This document shows positions 54,444 to 64,000 of a stretch of DNA of 64,000 nt, in pieces. Under the pieces are notes generated by a model. It made no database searches, had not been told where the DNA came from, and was given only the letters and a program-made list of their open reading frames with translations. Within the stretch, counting starts at the first letter, position 1; each line of letters opens with the position of its first letter. The position numbers and the translations under genes were made by a program. Source of the DNA: Symsagittifera roscoffensis (Eukaryota > Xenacoelomorpha > Acoela > Convolutidae); the NCBI RefSeq assembly GCF_963678635.1, contig NC_087062.1, positions 47,107,283-47,171,282 on the forward strand. Reading direction: 5' to 3'.

Positions 54444-56620
54444 TCACCAATTCGTAGTTTCCACTAGCTTCTGGTCTTGGCTACTGAATGTTTCTTCAGT
54501 TTTGACATTTTTGAAATAAACAGCGACATTTTTTTGGGTTGTTAATGCGTTGTGGGTTTGCTGACAGTTCATGGGAGTACTATGTTTTCGATTTTGGTCT
54601 TTATGTTCCTGAAATATGTCTTCTGTGTTTGTTCTTGATGCGATCTTTTGTGGTACAAATTTTTTCATTTTTCAGGACACTCTGGCTAGTTAAGTCATCT
54701 TGATGTGTGTGTTCATTGTTGTTCCATTCATCAGTTCTACTCGGTTAGCGATCGTTGCAGAAGCGGATTTGCTCTGTGGTAATTTTTTTGTCCGAAAAAA
54801 GTTCTCGTCACAAAATTGGTAGTTTTCATTAGCTTCTGGTCTTGGTTACCGAATGCTTCTTCAGTTTTGACATCTTTGAAATACGCAGCGCTGCTTTTTT
54901 GGTTTGTTAATGAGTTTTGGGTATGTTGACTGTTCATGGGACTTCTGGGTTTTGGATTTTGGTATTTATGTTTCTGAAATATGTCTTTTTTAAATTTCAT
55001 CCTTGATGCGATTTTTTGTGATACAAATTTTTTCATTTTTCAGGACAGTGTGTGGCTAGTTAAGAAGTCTTGATTAGTTAATTAATGTTCCAATCACCAA
55101 TTCTACTGGGTTAGCGATCGTTGCAGAAGCGGATTTGCGCTGTGGTGATTTTTTGTCCGAAGAAAGTTGTCGTCACAAATTGGTAGTTTCCACAAGCTTC
55201 TGGTCTTGGCTACTGAATGTTTCTTCAGTTTTGACATCTTTGAAATATACAGCGACAGTTTTTTTGGTTTGTTAATACGTTGTGGGTTTGCTGACAAATC
55301 ATGGGAGTACTAAGTTTTTGATTTTGGTCTTTATGTTTCTGAAATATGTCTTTTTTTGTGTTTGTTCTTGATGCGATCTTTTGTGGTACAAATTTTTTCA
55401 TTTTCCAGGACAGTGTGTGGCTAGTTAAGAAGTCTTGATGAGTTCATTGTTGTTCCAATCATCAATCTCACTGGGTTAGCGATCGTTGCAGGAGCGGATT
55501 TTTGCTGTGGTGATTTTTGTCCGAAGAAAGTTGTCGTCACAAATTCGTAGTTTCCACTAGCTTCTGGTCTTGGCTACTGAATGTTTCTTCAGTTTTGACA
55601 TTTTTGAAATAAACAGCGACATTTTTTTGGGTTGTTAATGCGTTGTGGGTTTGCTGACAGTTCATGGGAGTACTAAGTTTTCGATTTTGGTCTTTATGTT
55701 CCTGAAATATGTCTTCTGTGTTTGTTCTTGATGCGATCTTTTGTGGTACAAATTTTTTCATTTTTCAGGACACTCTGGCTAGTTAAGTCATCTTGATGTG
55801 TTCATTGTTGTTCCATTCATCAGTTCTACTCGGTTAGCGATCGTTGCAGAAGCGGATTTGCTCTGTGGTATTTTTTTTGTCCGAAAAAAGTTCTCGTCAC
55901 AAAATTGGTAGTTTCCATTAGCTTCTGGTCTTGGTTACCGAATGCTTCTTCAGTTTTGACATCTTTGAAATACGCAGCGCTGCTTTTTTGGTTTGTTAAT
56001 GAGTTTTGGGTATGTTGACTGTTCATGGGACTTCTGGGTTTTGGATTTTGGTATTTATGTTTCTGAAATATGTCTTTTTTAAATTTCATCCTTGATGCGA
56101 TTTTTTGTGGTACAAATTTTTTCATTTTTCAGGACAGTGTGTGGCTAGTTAAGAAGTCTTGATTAGTTAATTAATGTTCCAATCACCAATTCTACTGGGT
56201 TAGCGATCGTTGCAGAAGCGGATTTGCGCTGTGGTGATTTTTTGTCCGAAGAAAGTTGTCGTCACAAATTGGTAGTTTCCACAAGCTTCTGGTCTTGGCT
56301 ACTGAATGTTTCTTCAGTTTTGACATCTTTGAAATATACAGCGACAGTTTTTTTGGTTTGTTAATACGTTGTGGGTTTGCTGACAATTCATGGGAGTACT
56401 AAGTTTTTGATTTTGGTCTTTATGTTTCTGAAATATGTCTTTTTTTGTGTTTGTTCTTGATGCGATCTTTTGTGGTACAAATTTTTTCATTTTCCAGGAC
56501 AGTGTGTGGCTAGTTAAGAAGTCTTGATGAGTTCATTGTTGTTCCAATCATCAATCTCACTGGGTTAGCGATCGTTGCAGGAGCGGATTTTTGCTGTGGT
56601 GATTTTTGTCCGAAGAAAGT
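54444..56620. repeat. Satellite subregion with trimeric higher-order repeat (about 1,090 bp)
   Basis: Three successive monomers (starting near 54444, 54737 and 55103) are repeated in the same order at 55537, 55826 and 56192, a step of 1,089-1,093 bp. Diagnostic changes are shared, for example TTTTTGAAATAAACAGCGAC in the first and the TTTTTTAAATTTCATCCTTG word in the second monomer. Confidence 0.85.
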
Positions 56621-58559
56621 TGTCGTCACAAATTGGTCGTTTCCACTAGCTTCTGGTCTTGGCTACTGAATGTTTCTTCAGTTTTGACATCTTTGAAATA
56701 TACAGCGACAGTTTTTTTGGTTTGTTATTACGTTTTGGGTTTGCTGACAATTCATGGGAGTACTAAGTTTTTGATTTTGGTCTTTATGTTTCTGAAATAT
56801 GTCATTTTTTGTGTTTGTTCTTGATGCGATCTTCTGTGGTACAAATTTTTTCATTTTCCAGGACAGTGTGTGACTAGTTAAGAAGTCTTGATGAGTTCAT
56901 TGTTGTTCCAATCATCAATTTCATTGGGTTAGCGATCGTTGCAGAAGCGGATTTGTGCTGTGGTGATTTTTGTCCGAAGAAAGTTGTCGTCACAAATTGG
57001 TAGTTTCCACTAGCTTCTGGTCTTGGTTACTGAATGTTTCTTCAGTTTTGACATCTTTGAAATATACAGCGACAGTTTTTTTGGTTTGTTAATACGTTGT
57101 GGGTTTGCTTAAAATTCATCGGAGTACTAAGTTTTTGATTTTGGTCTTTATGTTTCTGAAATATGTCTTTTTTTGTGTTTGTTCTTGATGCGATCTTTTG
57201 TGGTACAAATTTTTTCATTTTCCAGGACAGTGTGTGGCTAGTTAAGAAGTCTTGAAAATTTCATTGTTGTTCCAATCATCAATTTCACTGGGTTAGCGAT
57301 CGTTGCAGAAGCGGATTTTTGCTGTGGTGATTTTTGTCCGAAGAAAGTTGTCGTCACAAATTGGTCGTTTCCACAAGCTTCTGGTCTTGGCTACTGAATA
57401 TTCCTTCAGTTTTGACATCTTTGAAATATACAGCGACAGTTTTTTTTGGTTGTTAATACGTTTTGGGTTTGCTGACAATTCATGGGAGTACTAAGTTTTT
57501 GATTTTGGTCTTGATGTTTCTGAAATATGTCTTTTTTGTGTTTGTTCTTGATGCGATCTTTTGTGGTACAAATTTTTTCATTTCCCAGGACAGTGTGTGG
57601 CTAGTTAAGAAGTCTTGATGAGTTCATTGTTGTTCCAATCATCAATTTTACTGGGTTAGCGATCGTTGCAGTAGCGGATTTGCGCTGTGGTGATTTTTTG
57701 TCCGAAGAAAGTTGTCGTCACAATTTCGTAGTTTCCACTAGCTTCTGGTCTTGGCTACTGAATGTTTCTTCAGTTTTGACATTTTTGAAATAAACAGCGT
57801 TATTTTTTTGGGTTGTTAATGCGTTGTGGGTTTGCTGACAATTCATGGGAGTACTAAGTTTTTGATTTTGGTCTTGATGTTTCTGAAATATGTCTTTTTT
57901 TGTGTTTGTTCTTGATGCGACCTTTTGTGGTACAAATTTTTTTCATTTTCCAGGATTGTGTGTGGCTAGTTAAGAAGTCTTAATGAGTTCATTGTTGTTC
58001 CAATCATCAATTTCACTGGGTTAGCGATCGTTGCAGAAGCGGATTTGTGCTGTGGTGATTTTTGTCTCAAGAAAGTTGTCGTCACAAATTGGTAGTTTCC
58101 ACTAGCTTCTGGTCTTGGCTGCTGAATGTTCCTTCAGTTTTGACATCTTTGAAAAATACAGCGACCGTTTTTTTGGTTGTTAATACGTTGTGGGTTTGCT
58201 GACAATTCTTGGGAGTACTAAGTATTTGATTTTGGTCTCTATGTTACTGAAATATGTCTTTTTTTGTGTTTGTTCTTGATGCGATCTTTTGTGGTATAAA
58301 TTTTTTCATTTTCCAGGACAGTGTGTGGCTAGTTAAGAAGTCTTGATGAGTTAATTGTTGTTCCAATCACCAAATCTACTGAATTAGCGATTGTTGCAGA
58401 AGCGGATTTGCGCTGTGGTGATTTTTTGTCCGAAGAAAGTTGTCGTCACAAATTGGTAGTTTCCACTAGCTTCTGGTCTTGGCTACTGAATGTTTCTTCA
58501 GTTTTGACATCTTTGAAATAGACAGCGACAGTTTTTTTGGTTTGTTAATACGTTGTGGG

Positions 58560-61500
58560 TTTGCTGAAAATTCATGGGAAAACTAAGTTTTTGATTTTGG
58601 TCTCTATATTTCTGAAATATGTCTTTTTTTGCGTTTGTTCTTGATGCGATCTTTTGTGGTACAAATTTTTTCATTTTCCAGGTCAGCGTGTGGCTAGTTA
58701 AGAAGTCTTGATGAGTTCATTAATGTTCCAATCATCAATTTCTCTGGGTTAGAGATCGTTCAGAAGCGGATTTGTGCTGTGGTGATTTTTGTTCGAAGAA
58801 AACTGTCGTCACAAATTGGTAGTTTCCACTAGCTTCTGGTCTTGGCTACTGAATGTTCCTTCAGTTTTGGCATCTTTGAAGCATACGGCGACAGTTGTTT
58901 TTGGTTTGTTAATACGTCGTGGATTTGCTGACAATTCATGGGAGTACTAAGTTTTTGATTTTGGTCTTTATGTTTCTGAAATATGTCTTTTTTTTGTGTT
59001 TGTTCTTGATGCGATCTTTTGTGGTACAAAATTTTTCATTTTCCAGGACAGTGTGTGGCTAGTTAAGAAGTCTTGATGAGTTCATTGTTGTTCCAATCAT
59101 CAATTTCACTGGGTTAGCGATCGTTGCAGAAGCGGATTTGTGCTGTGGCGATTTTTGTCCCAAGAAAGTTGTCGTCACAAATTGGTAGTTTCCACTAGCT
59201 TCTGGTCTTGGCTACTGAATGTTCCTTCAGTTTTGACATCTTTGAAATATACAGCGACAGTTTTTTTGGTTGATAATACGTTGTGGGTTTGCTGAAAATT
59301 CATGGGAAAACTAAGTTTTTGATTTTGGTCTTTATGTTTCTGAAATATGTCTTTTTTGTGTTTGTTCTTGATGCGATCTTTTGTGGTACAAATTTTTTCA
59401 TTTTCCAGGACAGTGTGTGGCTAGTTAAGAAGTCTTGATGAGTTCATTGTTGTTCCAATCATCAATTTCACTGGGTTAGCGATCGTTGCAGAAGCGGATT
59501 TGTGCTGTGGCGATTTTTGTCCCAAGAAAGTTGTCGTCACAAATTGGTAGTTTCCACTAGCTTCTGGTCTTGGCTACTGAATGTTCCTTCAGTTTTGACA
59601 TCTTTGAAATATACAGCGACAGTTTTTTTGGTTTGTTAATACGTTGTGGGTTTCCTGAAAATTCATGGGAAAACTAAGTTTTTGATTTTGGTCTCTATAT
59701 TTCTGAAATATGTCTTTTTTTGCGTTTGTTCTTGATGCGATCTTTTGTGGTACAAATTTTTTCATTTTCCAGGTCAGCGTGTGGCTAGTTAAGAAGTCTT
59801 GATGAGTTCATTGTTGTTCCAATCATCAATTTCACTGGGTTAGCGATCGTTGCAGAAGCGGATTTGTGCTGTGGCGATTTTTGTCCCAAGAAAGTTGTCG
59901 TCACAAATTGGTAGTTTCCACTAGCTTCTGGTCTTGGCTACTGAATGTTCCTTCAGTTTTGACATCTTTGAAATATACAGCGACAGTTTTTTTGGTTGAT
60001 AATACGTTGTGGGTTTGCTGAAAATTCATGGGAAAACTAAGTTTTTGATTTTGGTCTTTATGTTTCTGAAATATGTCTTTTTTGTGTTTGTTCTTGATGC
60101 GATCTTTTGTGGTACAAATTTTTTCATTTTCCAGGACAGTGTGTGGCTAGTTAAGAAGTCTTGATGAGTTCATTGTTGTTCCAATCATCAATTTCACTGG
60201 GTTAGCGATCGTTGCAGAAGCGGATTTGTGCTGTGGCGATTTTTGTCCCAAGAAAGTTGTCGTCACAAATTGGTAGTTTCCACTAGCTTCTGGTCTTGGC
60301 TACTGAATGTTCCTTCAGTTTTGACATCTTTGAAATATACAGCGACAGTTTTTTTGGTTGATAATACGTCGTGGATTTGCTGACAATTCATGGGAGTACT
60401 AAGTTTTTGATTTTGGTCGTTATGTTTCTGAAATATGTCTTTTTTTTTGTGTTTGTTCTTGATGCGATCTTTTGTGGTACAAATTTTTTCATTTTCCAGG
60501 ACAGCTTGTGGCTAGTTAAGAAGTCTTGATGAGTTCATTAATGTTCCAATCATCAATTTCTCTGGGTTAGCGATCGTTGCAGAAGCGGATTTGTGCTGTG
60601 GCGATTTTTGTCCCAAGAAAGTTGTCGTCACAAATTGGTAGTTTCCACTAGCTTCTGGTCTTGGCTACTGAATGTTCCTTCAGTTTTGACATCTTTGAAA
60701 TATACAGCGACAGTTTTTTTGGTTGATAATACGTCGTGGATTTGCTGACAATTCATGGGAGTACTAAGTTTTTGATTTTGGTCGTTATGTTTCTGAAATA
60801 TGTCTTTTTTTGTGTTTGTTCTTGATGCGATCTTTTGTGGTACAAATTTTTTCATTTTCCAGGACAGCGTGTGGCTAGTTAAGAAGTCTTGATGAGTTCA
60901 TTAATGTTCCAATCATCAATTTCACTGGGTTAGCGATCGTTGCAGAAGCGGATTTGTGCTGTGGCGATTTTTGTCCCAAGAAAGTTGTCGTCACAAATTG
61001 GTAGTTTCCACTAGCTTCTGGTCTTGGCTACTGAATGTTCCTTCAGTTTTGACATCTTTGAAATATACAGCGACAGTTTTTTTGGTTGATAATACGTTGT
61101 GGGTTTGCTGAAAATTCATGGGAAAACTAAGTTTTTGATTTTGGTCTTTATGTTTCTGAAATATGTCTTTTTTGTGTTTGTTCTTGATGCGATCTTTTGT
61201 GGTACAAATTTTTTCATTTTCCAGGACAGTGTGTGGCTAGTTAAGAAGTCTTGATGAGTTCATTGTTGTTCCAATCATCAATTTCACTGGGTTAGCGATC
61301 GTTGCAGAAGCGGATTTGTGCTGTGGCGATTTTTGTCCCAAGAAAGTTGTCGTCACAAATTGGTAGTTTCCACTAGCTTCTGGTCTTGGCTACTGAATGT
61401 TCCTTCAGTTTTGACATCTTTGAAATATACAGCGACAGTTTTTTTGGTTGATAATACGTCGTGGATTTGCTGACAATTCATGGGAGTACTAAGTTTTTGA

Positions 61501-61960
61501 TTTTGGTCGTTATGTTTCTGAAATATGTCTTTTTTTTTGTGTTTGTTCTTGATGCGATCTTTTGTGGTACAAATTTTTTCATTTTCCAGGACAGCTTGTG
61601 GCTAGTTAAGAAGTCTTGATGAGTTCATTAATGTTCCAATCATCAATTTCTCTGGGTTAGAGATCGTTCAGAAGCGGATTTGTGCTGTGGTGATTTTTGT
61701 TCGAAGAAAACTGTCGTCACAAATTGGTAGTTTCCACTAGCTTCTGGTCTTGGCTACTGAATGTTCCTTCAGTTTTGGCATCTTTGAAGCATACGGCGAC
61801 AGTTTTTTTGGTTTGTTAATACGTCGTGGATTTGCTGACAATTCATGGGAGTACTAAGTTTTTGATTTTGGTCTTTATGTTTCTGAAATATGTCTTTTTT
61901 TTGTGTTTGTTCTTGATGCGATCTTTTGTGGTACAAAATTTTTCATTTTCCAGGACAGTG
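58560..61960. repeat. Satellite subregion with trimer and octamer periodicity
   Basis: The unusual monomer with TCTCTGGGTTAGAGATCGTT and GGCATCTTTGAAGCATACGG occurs at 58741 and again at 61649, a step of 2,908 bp or eight monomers. Within this block, GGTCAGCGTGTGGC monomers recur 1,091 bp apart (58680 and 59771), and ACAGCTTGTGGC monomers about 1,088 bp apart (60500 and 61590). Most monomers here are a third type with CCCAAGAAAGTTGTCGTCAC and TTTGGTTGATAATACG. Confidence 0.82.
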
Positions 61961-64000
61961 TGTGGCTAGTTAAGAAGTCTTGATGAGTTCATTGTTGTTC
62001 CAATCATCAATTTCACTGGGTTAGCGATCGTTGCAGAAGCGGATTTGTGCTGTGGCGGTTTTTGTCCCAAGAAAGTTGTCGTCACAAATTGGTAGTTTCC
62101 ACTAGCTTCTGGTCTTGGCTACTGAATGTTCCTTCAGTTTTGACATCTTTGAAATATACAGCGACAGTTTTTTTGGTTGATAATACGTTGTGGGTTTGCT
62201 GACAATTCTTGGGAGTACTAAGTCTTTGATTTTGGTCTTTTTGTTTCTGAAATATGTCTTTTTTGTGTTTGTTCTTGATGCGATCTTTTGTGGTACAAAT
62301 TTTTTCATTTTCCAGGACAGTGTGTGGCTAGTTAAGAAGTCTTGATGAGTTCATTGTTGATCCAATCATCAATTTCACTGGGTTCGCGATCGTTGCAGAA
62401 GCGGATTTGCGCTGTGCTGATTTTTTGTCCGAAGAAAGTTGTCGTCACAAATTGGTAGTTTCCACTAGCTTCTGGTCTTGGCTACTGAATGTTTCTTCCG
62501 TTTTGACATCTTTGAAATAGACAGCGACAGTTTTTTTGGTTGATAATACGTTGTGGGTTTGCTGACAATTCTTGGGAGTACTAAGTCTTTGATTTTGGTC
62601 TTTATGTTTCTGAAATATGTCTTTTTTGTGTTTGTTCTTGATGCGATCTTTTGTGGTACAATTTTTTTCATTTTCCAGGACAGTGTGTGGCTAGTTAAGA
62701 AGTCTTGATGAGTTCATTGTTGTTCCAATCATCAATTTCACTTGGTTCGCGATCGTTGCAGAAGCGGATTTGTGCTGTGGCGATTTTTGTCCCAAGAAAG
62801 TTGTCGTCACAAATTGGTAGTTTCCACTAGCTTCTGGTCTTGGCTACTGAATGTTCCTTCAGTTTTGACATCTTTGAAAGATACAGCGACAGTTTTTTTG
62901 GTTGATAATACGTTGTGGGTTTGCTGACAATTCTTGGGATTACTAAGTATTTGATTTTGGTCTTTATGTTACTGAAATATGTCTTTTTTTGTGTTTGTTC
63001 TTGATGCGATCTTTTGTGGTATAAATTTTTTTCATTTTCCAGGACAGTGTGTGGCTAGTTAAGAAGTCTTGATGAGTTAATTGTTGTTCCAATCACCAAA
63101 TCTACTGAATTAGCGATTGTTGCAGAAGCGGATTTGTGCTGTGGCGATTTTTGTCCCAAGAAAGTTGTCGTCACAAATTGGTAGTTTCCACTAGCTTCTG
63201 GTCTTGGCTACTGAATGTTCCTTCAGTTTTGACATCTTTGAAAAATACAGCGACCGTTTTTTTAGTTGTTAATACGTTGTGGGTTTGCTGACAATTCTTG
63301 GGAGTACTAAGTATTTGATTTTGGTCTTTATGTTACTGAAATATGTCTTTTTTTGTGTTTGTTCTTGATGCGATCTTTTGTGTGGCTAGTTCAGAAGTCT
63401 TGATGAGTTAATTGTTGTTCCAATCACCAAATCTACTGAATTAGCGATTGTTGCAGAAGCGGATTTGTGCTGTGGCGATTTTTGTCCCAAGAAAGTTGTC
63501 GTCACAAATTGGTAGTTTCCACTAGCTTCTGGTCTTGGCTACTGAATGTTCCTTCAGTTTTGACATCTTTGAAAAATACAGCGACCGTTTTTTTAGTTGT
63601 TAATACGTTGTGGGTTTGCTGACAATTCATGGGATTACTAAGTATTTGATTTTGGTCTTTATGTTACTGAAATATGTCTTTTTTTGTGTTTGTTCTTGAT
63701 GCGATCTTTTGTGGTATAAATTTTTTCATTTTCCAGGACAGTGTGTGGCTAGTTAAGAAGTCTTGATGAGTTAATTGTTGTTCCAATCACCAAATCTACT
63801 GAATTAGCGATTGTTGCAGAAGCGGATTTGTGCTGTGGCGATTTTTGTCCCAAGAAAGTTGTCGTCTTAAATTGGTAGTTTCCACTAGCTTCTGGTCTTG
63901 GCTACTGAATGTTCCTTCAGTTTTGACATCTTTGAAAAATACAGCGACCGTTTTTTTAGTTGTTAATACGTTGTGGGTTTGCTGACAATTCTTGGGAGTA

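Larger units (their letters stand above)
49760..64000. repeat. Satellite array, about 363-bp monomer, about 39 copies
   Basis: Continuous head-to-tail array that runs off the window's right end. Every monomer has GTAGTTTCCACTAGCTTCTG, then TCAGTTTTGACATCTTTGAA, CTGAAATATGTC, TTGATGCGATCTT, TTTTTTCATTTTCCAGGACA, GTGGCTAGTTAAGAAGTC, AATCATCAATTT, GGGTTAGCGATCGTTGC and TTGTCGTCACAAATTGG. Monomers fall into at least three sequence types that alternate in patterns, giving higher-order repeats (listed separately). On the minus strand most monomers carry an ORF of about 75 codons (MKKFVPQKIASR...), which I regard as a by-product of the repeat. The monomer is close to twice a nucleosome repeat. Function, if any, would be structural (centromeric or pericentromeric). 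Confidence 0.96.

Noticed and set aside
49760-64000. CRISPR array
   Set aside because: Repeats are 363 bp with no unique spacers between short repeats; this is a eukaryotic satellite.

Overview
This is AT-rich eukaryotic repeat DNA, most likely from an invertebrate animal. The animal assignment rests on the retrotransposon types: Ty3/gypsy pol with gag, protease, RT, RNase H and integrase motifs, one element apparently followed by an envelope-like ORF, a possible non-LTR tail, and a very long satellite array. I see no prokaryotic operon, rRNA or tRNA gene, CRISPR array or intact host gene. Almost every coding match is a broken mobile-element relic. Genus cannot be told from the sequence alone.

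Layout. 1-1847 is AT-rich unassigned DNA. 1848-10721 and 10722-19773 are two head-to-tail copies of one block of about 9 kb. Each block holds, in order: a diverged internal repeat pair; a possible non-LTR retrotransposon tail; a decayed ORF that looks like an SGNH/GDSL hydrolase; a minisatellite of about 91 bp; a long CATA/TACA microsatellite; the integrase end of a plus-strand Ty3/gypsy element; and the 3' part of a second, minus-strand gypsy element. The right edge of the block lies inside that second element, so only copy 2 runs on into the rest of it (integrase, RNase H, RT, protease, gag, 5' LTR; ends at 23763). Copy 2 keeps a near-perfect palindrome of about 195 bp (12840-13034) that copy 1 has mostly lost.

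24676-42436 is a second retroelement complex on the plus strand: two tandem copies of an RT/RNase H/integrase segment (24676 and 27196), then three tandem copies of an envelope-like segment (from about 32300, 35556 and 39908), with a Ser/Pro-rich ORF and a following ORF in the next frame also present twice. Several stop codons sit at the same place in all copies, so the array appears to have been amplified after the element was already dead.

43800-49740 is a mosaic of short structured repeats: a GAGCGGTTT cluster in both orientations, a tandem pair of near-perfect hairpins, a TTAGGG/TTAGG-like tract, a compact element with two 284-bp terminal repeats (TRIM-like, 45749-46710), a possible DNA-transposon end, about five copies of a ~350-bp tandem repeat, and a TTG-rich microsatellite. 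49760-64000 is a satellite array of about 39 monomers of ~363 bp that runs off the window. It shows locally different higher-order periods (about 725, 1090 and 2908 bp).

Nothing here works together as a pathway. The common theme is repeated tandem duplication at several scales (91 bp, 180 bp, 350 bp, 363 bp, 2.5 kb, 3.1 kb, 9 kb), as expected of heterochromatin or a pericentromeric or subtelomeric region. An assembly artefact should be excluded before the larger duplications are trusted.
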